Shown here piece by piece: positions 41,876-49,818 of a stretch of 64,000 nucleotides of DNA (positions are counted from its first letter, which is position 1; each line of letters opens with the position of its first letter). Location of the stretch: NCBI GenBank assembly GCA_016717005.1, contig JADJUF010000010.1:57120-121119 (forward strand), given 5' to 3'. The DNA comes from Myxococcales bacterium (GTDB lineage Bacteria; Myxococcota_A; Polyangia; Haliangiales; Haliangiaceae). A model generated the notes under the pieces. That model made no database searches. It saw only the letters and a list, made by a program, of their open reading frames with translations, and had not been told where the DNA came from. The position numbers and the translations under genes were made by a program.

Positions 41876-42455
41876 ACGGCCTCCGGGTGCAGGCGCTCGA
41901 AGGTCGCCCAGTCGGACCGCCAGGGGCAGTAGTGCTCGAAGACCTCGCGCGGGTGCGCCAGCGCGGTGGTGAGGCTGGCCTCGATGTCCCAGGTGCGGTG
42001 ATCGAGGACCGTGCCGGCGATCAGCGCCTGGGCGTCGCTGTCGACGTTGCGCATCAGGTCGCGCAGGTCGCCGACGGCGACGCGCCACTTCTCCCAGATG
42101 ACCGCGGCGTCGTACGGATCGATCGTCGGCAGGTCGTTGCGGAGCGCGAAGGTCACGAAGTTGGCGATGACCTTGACGTCCGCGATGGTGAGGCGCGGAC
42201 GCTCGTGACCGGGCGGGACCTTGGAATCCACGGGGCCGCGCGCGGTGAGGAACTGCTGGCGCAGCGAGGCGACCGCGGCGCGCGGATCGGGCAGCAACGT
42301 CGCGTCGAGCTGACCGGGCAGCGTGATCGCGACCGACCGACCAGGCACCGACAGCGCGGGGACGCCACGACCCGCGTATGGGCGGGGACTCACGGGACCC
42401 TCGGGGGGAGGACCCCGTGCGCCGCCGCGCGGGCGTGCAGGAGGAGCTTGGACAT
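41872..42455 (-). CDS. TxxDV-module protein, probably frameshifted near its start
   Basis: The uninterrupted frame starts at GTG 42393 (VSPRPYAGRGVPALS). An upstream ATG at 42455 with MSKLLLHARAAAHGVLPP joins it if one C is added to a six-C run near 42403-42408; this makes 195 whole codons and is my preferred model. Contains TLLPDPRAAVASLRQQFLTARG, then LTIADVKVIANFVTFALRNDL...WEKWRVAVGDL, as in the neighbouring genes, but the Y-x-D-N-x-x-F-W end is replaced by VLDHRTWD. Function unknown. Confidence 0.55.
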
Positions 42456-42499
42456 GGGGACTCGTGGGGGAATGGGGTGAGGCGCGCGGGGCGCGCGGA

Positions 42500-43387
42500 T
42501 CAGGTGGACGCGGCGCAGGGCGGCGACATCGACGACGGCCACGCCATCGCGACGTCGCGCACGCGCACGCGGGTCCGGAACAGAGGGACGCCGCCGACGA
42601 CCTCGGCCGCGAACGCGCCATCCGCGTCGACGTCCCAGCGCACCAGCGGCAGCCCGGCGACCCGCGGGTCCTCGGGCAACTCGAGCCAGCGCGTCCGGGC
42701 GATGAACGTGGAGACTGCCGCCATCAGGGCGACCGCCTCGGCCGGGTTGCGCGACGTGCCGGTGAGCGTGAACGTCAGATCCACGCTGACCGGGCCGGGA
42801 TGCAGGCGTCGGCGCTCGCCCTCATCGGTCAAGACGGTCTCCCGGATCGGTCGCTCGGTCGTCCCGACGCGGGCGAGGTCGAGCCGCGGCCCGGCCAGCG
42901 TCAGCGCGGGTCCGTCGGACAGCGGCACCATGCGGACGTTGTCGAGGTCCAGATCGGTCGTGAACGCGAACCGGGCCGCGGGCGCCGCGAAGGTGCGGAG
43001 TGCGCTGGCGACGGCGCGGGTGATCGCCGCGGTCCGCACCTCGGCGGGCGAGCCGGGCACCGCCGCCAGGACGCCGTCCCACTCGGCGCGCGCGCCGGCG
43101 ACTACGGTGCCGCCGGGCGTGAGGTTCATGACGGCGATGAGCGCGCGATCGATCAGACGCGGGAGCATCGGCACCCACAGCTCGGCAGCGCCGGGCGCGT
43201 CGGGGAGCCGGTGCATCGTGAACGTCAGCGCGCGGACGGTCTCGCCCTTGGTGCCCGTCGACGCGACCGGTCGATCGTTGATGGTCAGCGCGACGTTCGG
43301 CGCGGCGTTGCGCAGCTGGATGCGCACCAGGTCGAAGCCGAGCGTGGTGCCGCGCAGCGGCGCGACGTCGACGATCGCCGGGATCAC
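42500..43387 (-). CDS. Unrecognised element protein, possibly virion- or tail-like
   Basis: 295 residues from GTG at 43387 (GTGA overlap). Beta-rich: LGFDLVRIQLRNAAPNVALTIND, RFAFTTDLDLDNVRMVPLSD and VSVDLTFTLTGTSRNPAEAVALMAAVSTFIARTRWLELP. The last segment is reminiscent of small phage tail-completion proteins, but this is only an impression. No cysteine-rich or catalytic motif. Confidence 0.4.
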   Translation of the reverse strand: MIPAIVDVAPLRGTTLGFDLVRIQLRNAAPNVALTINDRPVASTGTKGETVRALTFTMHRLPDAPGAAELWVPMLPRLIDRALIAVMNLTPGGTVVAGARAEWDGVLAAVPGSPAEVRTAAITRAVASALRTFAAPAARFAFTTDLDLDNVRMVPLSDGPALTLAGPRLDLARVGTTERPIRETVLTDEGERRRLHPGPVSVDLTFTLTGTSRNPAEAVALMAAVSTFIARTRWLELPEDPRVAGLPLVRWDVDADGAFAAEVVGGVPLFRTRVRVRDVAMAWPSSMSPPCAAST

Positions 43388-43953
43388 GACACCCTCGGGA
43401 TGGGCACGAGAGTCAGGCGGAACGGCTGGCCGACCGACGTCGCCAGTGCGGTCGCGGGCTCGCCCACGGCGTCGCGCAGCTTGGAGATCGCCAGGTCCAG
43501 GACCTGATCGGCGCTCATGCCGGCGAACGGGTTGGCGCTGACCGCGGGCACGATCGGCGGGATCGGCGGGATCGGCGGGCGATCGGGCGCGTCGGTGCTC
43601 GGCGGTCGACCGGGACGGGCGGAGTCGCCGCTCGTCGGGTGATCACGGGCGGCGTCGGTCGTCGCGTCCGGGGCGCGAGGCGGAGACGTGGACGCACCGG
43701 ACACCGCGACGTCCGCGCGGGTCAGGGGCTTCGGCACCGGCGGAGACGCGGATGCACCGGACACCGCGACATCCGCGCGGGTCAGGGGCGTCGGCACCGT
43801 CGGAGCGTTCACGACGGCGTTCGGGCGCGCCGCCGGGCACGCCGCGTCGAGCGCGTCCGCGAGCGCGCGGCAGGCCACGGCACCGCGGCGCAGGTCGACG
43901 TCGCTGGCTCCGTCGCGAGCAGCGGCGGCGATGGCGGCGAGGATGGCGTCCAT
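43384..43953 (-). CDS. Pro-rich element protein with a 20-residue tandem repeat
   Basis: 189 residues from ATG at 43953. Short helical N-terminus (MDAILAAIAAAARDGASDVDLRRG), then two tandem copies of a 20-residue unit containing PLTRADVAVSGAS, a Pro/Asp linker with PPIPPIPPIVP, and a helical end (MSADQVLDLAISKLRDAVG). ATGA/GTGA-type coupling to the next gene. Unrecognised. Confidence 0.5.
   Translation of the reverse strand: MDAILAAIAAAARDGASDVDLRRGAVACRALADALDAACPAARPNAVVNAPTVPTPLTRADVAVSGASASPPVPKPLTRADVAVSGASTSPPRAPDATTDAARDHPTSGDSARPGRPPSTDAPDRPPIPPIPPIVPAVSANPFAGMSADQVLDLAISKLRDAVGEPATALATSVGQPFRLTLVPIPRVS
43681..43800 (+). repeat. 60-bp tandem duplication
   Basis: Two 60-bp units (43681-43740 and 43741-43800) with about five differences, in frame, encoding the 20-residue repeat of the Pro-rich protein. 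Confidence 0.9.
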
Positions 43954-43959
43954 GGCGGC

Positions 43960-44271
43960 CTACTTCCGGCGGACAACGACCGCGACGATCGCCACCGCCA
44001 GGGCGGCACCAGCCAGGACCAAGGCGGCGAGGATCGGCGGGCGGACGCGCTGCGCGACCTTGGCGCCGATGTACCGCTCGGCGACCGCGCCGAGCCGACC
44101 GGCGTAGGCACGGGCCTGACCGGCGACCTGGCCGACGGTGGTGCGGACGCGGGCAGCGACGCGGCCGGCGTGGCCGCCGAGCTCGCGGACGTGGGCGCGC
44201 ACGACGTCGCGCGCGTGCGCGGTGAACAGGTGGCTGGCCTTGAGCGTGGGGATCGTGGTGGCGGTGGACAT
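43960..44271 (-). CDS. Small single-pass membrane protein
   Basis: 103 residues from ATG at 44271, preceded by a GAGG Shine-Dalgarno. Amphipathic Ala/Arg helices (FTAHARDVVRAHVREL, RAYAGRLGAVAERYI) and a C-terminal membrane segment PILAALVLAGAALAVAIVAVVVRRK. Could be a holin-like or minor envelope protein; this is a guess from shape only. Confidence 0.5.
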   Translation of the reverse strand: MSTATTIPTLKASHLFTAHARDVVRAHVRELGGHAGRVAARVRTTVGQVAGQARAYAGRLGAVAERYIGAKVAQRVRPPILAALVLAGAALAVAIVAVVVRRK

Positions 44272-44315
44272 GGGGCCTCGGGAGGTGGGTGCGGGATCGT
44301 GGGGATGTGGGGAGG

Positions 44316-45149
44316 TCAGGTGATGGGGAGGCCGTCGCGCGGATCGCGGAGCACCTCGCGGACGTACGCGGCGGCGATGCCCTTGCAGTAGGCGCGCTTG
44401 CGCGGGTTCGACAGCGTGCGCGCGGCGCCCGCGGCGCTGGCGGCGTCGGCCACGGTGTCGAGCGTGATGGGTTGCTCGGAGCGCGTGCGACGCAGGTAGC
44501 GGACGACGCACCCGACCCCCGCCCGCTCGCTGAAGCCCGCGTTCCAGCCAAAGCTCAACAGCTCGACGAACGCGGGCCGGGTCCAGTCCTCGGCCAGCGC
44601 CGGCACGTCCGGGTGATGGCGTCGGTAGCTGGCGATGATCGTCCGGAGAATGTCGGCGGCGACGCGGACGTTGACCGCCGGATCAGTCATCTGCTCGGCG
44701 CGCACGGTCGCGCTGGGGTGACGGCGGTTGTAGTCGGCGACCGCGATCGGGACGACGTTGATCAGCCCGAGCCGATCGGCCGGGTTCAGGCCACTCTCGG
44801 CATGCCCGAGCGCGCGCAGGTACGCGACCGGGAGGCCCCGGCCGTGCGCGCGGAACAGGCCATCGAACGCGCGCGACAGCCCCGGGCGCCCGGGTCGCGT
44901 CTCGGTGGGCGCGGACCGAGCCTCGTGGGTGGCACCCGGTTCGCCGCGGCGCGCATCGCCGTGCGAGGGCGCCCCGTCGAGGGCGCCCAGCTCATCGTCG
45001 CGTCGCGCGTCGGCCCGCGCGGTCACAGCCTCGGCGATCCGCGTGGCCGTCCGGGCCTCGGCGGCCGCCTGGTGCTGGGCGCGCCGCGTGTACCAGACGA
45101 CGCCGGTGACGACACCCGCGGCCAGGGTCAGATCGAGCGCGCGAGCCAT
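44316..45149 (-). CDS. Membrane-anchored lytic transglycosylase-like protein (SLT fold)
   Basis: 277 residues from ATG at 45149, which overlaps the preceding stop by one base (TGATG). N-terminal membrane segment LDLTLAAGVVTGVVWYT, a charged linker, then a lysozyme-like domain: LPVAYLRALGHAESGLNPADRLGLINVVPIAVADYNRRH, with catalytic Glu in AESGLNP and the G-L-I-N/V-x-P segment. It would cut the glycan strands of peptidoglycan. Next to an M23 peptidase, as in phage or secretion-system wall-opening pairs. Confidence 0.7.
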   Translation of the reverse strand: MARALDLTLAAGVVTGVVWYTRRAQHQAAAEARTATRIAEAVTARADARRDDELGALDGAPSHGDARRGEPGATHEARSAPTETRPGRPGLSRAFDGLFRAHGRGLPVAYLRALGHAESGLNPADRLGLINVVPIAVADYNRRHPSATVRAEQMTDPAVNVRVAADILRTIIASYRRHHPDVPALAEDWTRPAFVELLSFGWNAGFSERAGVGCVVRYLRRTRSEQPITLDTVADAASAAGAARTLSNPRKRAYCKGIAAAYVREVLRDPRDGLPIT

Positions 45150-45849
45150 CACGCGACCTCGGGCCGATCGACGGCCGGCCACTGCGCCAGGTACGGCTGC
45201 GGATCGATCGCCGCGAGGCCGTTGCCGTCGTGCCAGAGCTCGAAGTGCAGGTGCGCGATGGCGCGCGGGTCCTTGGGATCGGCGCCGATGACGCCGATCG
45301 GTTGCCCGGCGACGACGCGCTCGCGCGCGAGCGCCCGCGGCGGGTCTCGCCGACGCGCAGCGACGCCAGGTGCGTGTAGTGGGTCGCCCACGGCGCCCCA
45401 TGCGAGAGCACGACGGAGTAGCCGCGCGGCGTCCACCCGGCCGACCAGATCTCGCCATCGGCGGCGGCGAGCGCGACCGTGCCCGCGGGCATGAAGTGCA
45501 GGAGACTGTGGGGCGCGGCGGCCGGGAACGTGCGCCACAGCTCGCCGCGCCACCGCCGCCGGTACATCAGGTCGACGCCGCGATGCAGCGCGCCGCGGTT
45601 GCCGCCGACCCGCGGCGAGCCGTAGCCGTCGGAGACGACCGGTGCGCGGTCCTGCCAGCGCGGGAGCGGCCAGATCCACCGCCCGGGCAGAGCCGGCGGC
45701 GGCGCCGCAGCAGGCGCGACCTCGGTCCGCGCGCCGCGATCGGCATCCTCGCCGCGCCGGTGGTGCAGGTACCAGAGACCGCCGACCGTCGTCGCGCCCG
45801 CCAGGACGAGCCACGGGACCACCCCGTTGCGTTCGGCCGACGCGATCAC
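45149..45849 (-). CDS. Membrane-anchored M23-type peptidoglycan peptidase, frameshifted
   Basis: GTG at 45849 (GTGA overlap). N-terminal membrane segment VVPWLVLAGATTVGGLWYL, then an M23/LytM-like domain: GYGSPRVGGNRGALHRGVDLM (first zinc ligands H-x3-D), GTVALAADGEI, SVVLSHG.WATHYTHLASL and IAHLHFELWHDG (H-x-H). The frame breaks near 45334 beside a CCC run; adding one base joins both halves and gives 234 codons. The zinc site is complete once repaired. Cuts peptide cross-links of the wall. Confidence 0.75.
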
Positions 45850-46505
45850 GATGCCCCTGCCTCGTCGGGCTTGGCCGGCCGCGGCCAGATCCGCGGCACG
45901 ATCACGACGCCGCCGACGACCGCGGCGGCGACGAGCAGCGGCACGGCGAGTCGCCCGAACAGCCCCGCGGCGATGCCGCGCACCGGTGCGGCCACGACCT
46001 CGCCGGTGCGGTACGCCACGGTCGCGACGACGTCGGCGGCGTCGCTGGCGCGCGCGGCGAGCGCCTCGGGGAAGTGGACGATCGTCTGCTTGGCCGCGTC
46101 GACGACCAGGTCCCAGCGCGACGGCTGGTCGCGCATGACCGACATCCACACCGCCGGCTTGCGGGTCCAGGCGAACCAGAACCGCTCGTTGTCAGCGAAC
46201 GCCTGCGCGTCGTCGGCGTCGACCAGGCGGGCGTCGAGGTCGCGCTGGATCTGGGTCCAGATCGCCTTCTTGTCGTCGAGCGCCTCGAGGTCGTCGCGCC
46301 AGATCTGCTTGAACACGCGCCGCCAGATCGCGGCGAGCTGGCGGACGTCGCGGTTGGTCGTGGCCGGGTACGAGCCGAGGGGGCTCTCCTGGACCGGACG
46401 GCGCGCAAGGAAGAACCGGCGCGTCGCCCGCCACAGCTCGATCGGATCGCCGATGCCGGTGATCGTGAGCCTGCCGTCGTCGGCCTGGCGGACGTCGAGG
46501 GTCAC
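45846..46505 (-). CDS. TxxDV-module protein with C-terminal membrane segment
   Basis: 219 residues from GTG at 46505 (GTGA overlap). Module: YPATTNRDVRQLAAIWRRVF...W...FADNERFWFAWTRK. C-terminal half is helical, with a membrane segment LAVPLLVAAAVVGGVVIVP. Part of the repeated family described in the findings. Function unknown. Confidence 0.5.
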   Translation of the reverse strand: MTLDVRQADDGRLTITGIGDPIELWRATRRFFLARRPVQESPLGSYPATTNRDVRQLAAIWRRVFKQIWRDDLEALDDKKAIWTQIQRDLDARLVDADDAQAFADNERFWFAWTRKPAVWMSVMRDQPSRWDLVVDAAKQTIVHFPEALAARASDAADVVATVAYRTGEVVAAPVRGIAAGLFGRLAVPLLVAAAVVGGVVIVPRIWPRPAKPDEAGAS

Positions 46506-47395
46506 GGGCCCACCTGCGGGACGAACGGCCGGCGGGCCTCGTCGCGCGCGACGTCGCGAGCGACCGACAGCGGGACCGAGACCCGGCGGTACGCCCGCCA
46601 GAGCTCGGCGTTGCCCGGGTAGACCTGGTCGCGCGGCATCCCGCGGGCGTGGTCGGGGATCATCGCGGCGACGCGCTGCCACTGGGCGACGTGGTCGCCG
46701 AGGACCTCGCGCGCGGTCGAGCCCGCCGGCGCGGTCGCGATGAACCGCCGGAGCTCGTCCTGGACGATGTGCGCGATCTGGACGACGTCGGCGATCGTCG
46801 TCTCGGGGTAGCGCCAGCCGCGATCGTCGGCGCGCATCAGCCGGCGCGCGGCGAAGTACGCGCGCAGGTCGAGGTAGGTGGTGAGCGGATCGCCGGTGCC
46901 GACGGCGCGCGCGAGGCCATCGGGGCCGGCGCCGACCAGACGGTTGCGGCGCACGTCGACGGTCGCGAGCCGCTGGGCCAGGGCGCGCGCGTCGCCGAGC
47001 CAGAACTGCTCGTTGTCGGGGTAGACCGCGCCCCACGGCACCGCGCCGCACTGGGCGCGGATGCGCGCGAGGGCGTCGCGCCAGGCGGCGCGGGTCGCGG
47101 CGAGGTTGGCCAGGTCGTAGCGTGGCTGGCACAGCTCCTTCGAGAACTGCAGCGCCGCGCGGCGGACGTCGCCGATCGTCGACGCGGGGAAGAGCTCGCC
47201 GGCGGCGCTGACCAGCCCGGGGCGCGCGGCCAGGTGCGCGGCGATCAGCGTCTGCCAGGTATCGATCGCGGTCGGTGGGGCCGCGGGACGCACGGCCACG
47301 GCCGGCGCCGCGAGGGCGTCGGGTGCATCGACGGTGTCGGGCGGGAGCGCCGCACCGTCGGCGCCCGTCTCGAGGGGAAGTGCGAGGAGGTTCAT
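46502..47395 (-). CDS. Protein with two TxxDV/YxDNxxFW modules
   Basis: 297 residues from ATG at 47395 with GAGG upstream. Two copies of the element's module: FPASTIGDVRRAALQFSKEL...YPDNEQFWLGD and YPETTIADVVQIAHIVQDEL...YPGNAELWRAY. Mostly helical; no catalytic motif. It shows that the module is a self-contained ~110-residue domain because it is tandemly duplicated here. Confidence 0.5.
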   Translation of the reverse strand: MNLLALPLETGADGAALPPDTVDAPDALAAPAVAVRPAAPPTAIDTWQTLIAAHLAARPGLVSAAGELFPASTIGDVRRAALQFSKELCQPRYDLANLAATRAAWRDALARIRAQCGAVPWGAVYPDNEQFWLGDARALAQRLATVDVRRNRLVGAGPDGLARAVGTGDPLTTYLDLRAYFAARRLMRADDRGWRYPETTIADVVQIAHIVQDELRRFIATAPAGSTAREVLGDHVAQWQRVAAMIPDHARGMPRDQVYPGNAELWRAYRRVSVPLSVARDVARDEARRPFVPQVGP

Positions 47396-47425
47396 GGGGG
47401 GCCTCAGGCGGAGGTGGGAAGAGAG

Positions 47426-47463
47426 CGAAGGACCGAGGGCGCGCGCTGAGCGCGAGCCCGGGG
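47426..47463 (+). repeat. Inverted repeat, left arm
   Basis: Begins CGAAGGACCGAGGG. The first 23 bases are identical to the complement of 48343-48365, and about 36 of 39 positions match over the whole arm. The two arms flank genes 47505-47863 and 47875-48276. Confidence 0.8.
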
Positions 47464-47504
47464 ACGAACCAGGACGGAGTCAGGTCACGTCAGGACGTGC
47501 GCGA

Positions 47505-47863
47505 TCAGTCGCGCGGCTGGATCACGATCGTGATCGGGCCGGCGCCGAGCGGAACCGGCACGACGGTCGTGCCGTAGTCGAGCGCGTACACGTCGGGCAG
47601 GTCGCCCGGCTCGCACGGCATCGGCGCGGGCGCCTGCTGCTGCGGGTGGCCGTCGCACGGCGTCGGCTCCTGCTGCGGCGCCCGGGCTCCTGCTTCTGCG
47701 GCGCCGGGGTCGGCTCCGGCTTCTGCTGCGGCACCGGCACCGGCGGCGCCGGCACCTTGTAGGCCGGCGTCGACGAGTCACCGAACAGGCCGCGGAGCCA
47801 GCCGAACCACCCGGAGGTGGTGGGCGTCGGCTGACCGGGACCCTTGTAGGTGGGGTTGCTCAT
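47505..47863 (-). CDS. Pro/Gln-rich small protein, frameshifted
   Basis: ATG at 47863 (MSNPTYKGPGQPTP). N-terminal TSGWFGWLRGLFGD, then a Pro/Gln linker. The frame breaks at a CCCGGG near 47681-47686; adding one G gives ...CDGHPQQQAPAPMPCEPGDLPDVYALDYGTTVVPVPLG and a stop at 47505, 120 whole codons. Two cysteines in the C-terminal part. Unrecognised. Confidence 0.5.
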
Positions 47864-47874
47864 GGTGATGCCGA

Positions 47875-48276
47875 TCAGCCGAGCAGCTTGGCCAGGAGGG
47901 CGCCGATCGTGCGGAGCTGCTCGTCGCGCTTGGCGTGGGTGGCGAGCGCCGCCTGGTAGGTCACCAGGTTCGCGGCGTCGTCGTCGGCCTTGCCGATCGC
48001 GCTGGGCGCGTTGGGCAGCGGCTGGAGCGCGGCGAAGGCCTGCGCGGCGAGCGCGAGCACCTCGCCGGCCGGCATGTCGAGGATGCGCTTCTGGCGCACC
48101 ACGACCTGCTGCTGCGGCGCGTAGGCCGGCATCGCCTGGACCGGGTAGCTCGGCGCGGTCGGGTACTGCACCACAACCGGCTGGTTGGTCCGGGGCATGC
48201 CCCAGATCGCCGGGCGCCGGCCGCGGACGATCGCGTTGCGCTGGCCGTCGTCGTAGATGAAGTCGTCGTTGTCCAT
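47875..48276 (-). CDS. Unrecognised small element protein
   Basis: 133 residues from ATG at 48276 (MDNDDFIYDDGQRNAIVRG). N-terminal acidic start, Pro/Tyr/Gln-rich middle (QYPTAPSYPVQAMPAYAPQQQ), helical C-terminus (LALAAQAFAALQPLP... RDEQLRTIGALLAKLLG). Shape would suit a small structural or scaffold protein; no homology recognised. Confidence 0.5.
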   Translation of the reverse strand: MDNDDFIYDDGQRNAIVRGRRPAIWGMPRTNQPVVVQYPTAPSYPVQAMPAYAPQQQVVVRQKRILDMPAGEVLALAAQAFAALQPLPNAPSAIGKADDDAANLVTYQAALATHAKRDEQLRTIGALLAKLLG

Positions 48277-48326
48277 GGGGTTCGTCTTTCGCAGGGGGTT
48301 GGTCTTGGGTGGAACGGACGGTCCGC

Positions 48327-48365
48327 CCCCGGCGCTCACGCGCAGCGCGCGCCCTCGGTCCTTCG
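48327..48365 (-). repeat. Inverted repeat, right arm
   Basis: Complementary partner of 47426-47463; lies in the gap between genes ending at 48276 and 48386. Confidence 0.8.
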
Positions 48366-48385
48366 AGGTGCAGTCCGTGCGGGAC

Positions 48386-49081
48386 CTACCCGACGACCGC
48401 GTAGCCGACGTCGTCGAACGGGTCGGCGTCGACCGCGTAGCCGTTGCGCTCCTCGGCGAGCATCGCGGCGATGCGGCGGTCGGCCCGCTCGAGCGCGCGG
48501 GTCATGTCGTCGTCGGCGCCGCCCAGGTACGCGTTGCGCTTCGCCGGCGCGGTGCCGGGCGGCAGCGCGGGCGCCGGGGCCACGGCGGCAGCGGCGGGCC
48601 GCGCCGTGCCGGCCTTCTTGAGCGCGCGCTCGGTGAGGTAGGCGGTGCCGAGCTGGCTCACGCCCGCGCCGAGCATGCCCTGCGCCAGGCGCTGCCAGTT
48701 GCCCGACATGAACGCCGAGCCGGCGCCGCCGAGCAAGGTCGCGCTGATCGCCAGCGGCATCACGCCGACGTTGTCGATGAACTCGTGCGCCAGCAGCGCG
48801 GTCGCGATGCCGCCCGCGGCGTTGGCGCCGACGCCGAGCAGGTGCTCCTTGTTGATCACCGCAGCCTCGGGCTTCATCGCCTGGCGGAGCGCCGACGCCT
48901 TGCGCTTGACCGCCCCGGCGGCGGCGCCGACCCGGGAGGGCCGCGGGCGCGCGTACGGCTGCAGCGCCATCGACGGCGGCGAGATCGGCGCCAGCGGGAG
49001 CAGGATGTCGTCGGGGATCGCCGCGTTGTTGCGGCGCGGGTGCGTCAGCTTGGGCTTGAACTTGTGCTTGGGAGGGGCCAG
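48386..49081 (-). CDS. Hydrophobic element protein, possibly CTG-started
   Basis: From ATG 48970 the protein has 194 residues. An in-frame basic extension (APPKHKFKPKLTHPRRNN) reaches a CTG at 49081 that has AGGAG five bases upstream, so a non-standard start is possible. The central part holds two or three hydrophobic Gly/Ala-rich helices (GGIATALLAHEFI, LAISATLLGGAGSAFM), a Pro/Ala linker and an acidic end. Looks like a membrane-associated structural protein; unrecognised. Confidence 0.45.
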   Translation of the reverse strand: MAPPKHKFKPKLTHPRRNNAAIPDDILLPLAPISPPSMALQPYARPRPSRVGAAAGAVKRKASALRQAMKPEAAVINKEHLLGVGANAAGGIATALLAHEFIDNVGVMPLAISATLLGGAGSAFMSGNWQRLAQGMLGAGVSQLGTAYLTERALKKAGTARPAAAAVAPAPALPPGTAPAKRNAYLGGADDDMTRALERADRRIAAMLAEERNGYAVDADPFDDVGYAVVG

Positions 49082-49097
49082 GGGGACTCCTGTGGGG

Positions 49098-49646
49098 TCA
49101 GCGGAAGGTGAGGAAGGGGAAGTGGCCGTCGTCGTCGGCGCTGTGCGCGACGGCCGGGCGGCGATGGATCTGGATCGGCACGCGCCGCGGGCACGTCGGC
49201 GCCGTGGTCGGCGCGGCGCGCCCGGCGCGGGCGAGCTCGGCGAGCACGCGGTCGAGCACCGGGTTCGTGGCCTCGTAGAGCCCGCCCGCCAGGTGCGCGA
49301 GGCCGGCGAGGTTGAACTCGCGCTCGAACGTCACGATCAGCAGGCCGACGACGGTGAGGACGTCGGCCTCGGCGAGCTGCGCCCGGCGGGTGCGCGCGCC
49401 GCCCCGCGCGGTGGCGTCGACCGCGGCGCGGACCCGGCGGATCGCCGCCAGATCCTCCGGGTCGTCGGTGCGCGTGCACACCGCGTCGAGGATCCAGGTC
49501 ACGGCCTGGTGCCCGGCGGCGCGCAGCGGGGCGAAGTCGAGCGGGGGCGGTCCGGCGGGATCGCGGTCGATCTCCTCGCGGGGGACCTCGTGGAAGCCGG
49601 GGCCGAGGGACTCGAGGGCAGCACGCAGTTCGTCAGTGGGAGACAC
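49098..49646 (-). CDS. Unrecognised helical element protein
   Basis: 182 residues from GTG at 49646 (AAAGG upstream). Central segment AEADVLTVVGLLIVTFEREFNL resembles the TxxDV segment of the repeated module, but the YxDNxxFW end is absent. Two cysteines (DAVCTRTDD, TTAPTCPRR). Function unknown. Confidence 0.4.
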   Translation of the reverse strand: MSPTDELRAALESLGPGFHEVPREEIDRDPAGPPPLDFAPLRAAGHQAVTWILDAVCTRTDDPEDLAAIRRVRAAVDATARGGARTRRAQLAEADVLTVVGLLIVTFEREFNLAGLAHLAGGLYEATNPVLDRVLAELARAGRAAPTTAPTCPRRVPIQIHRRPAVAHSADDDGHFPFLTFR

Positions 49647-49818
49647 GGGGACCTTTCACCCGACCAGGCGGTCGGGAGGGCGCGCCGACGGGAGGTCGGC
49701 GGGCGCGACGCGCGGTGCGCGGCGGCGCCTGTGGGGAGGGCGAACCGAAGGGAAGCGAAGGAAGGGAGTGAGACCGCGACCGGCCGCGGGAGCAGGCGGG
49801 CCAGCCGCCACGGTGGGG

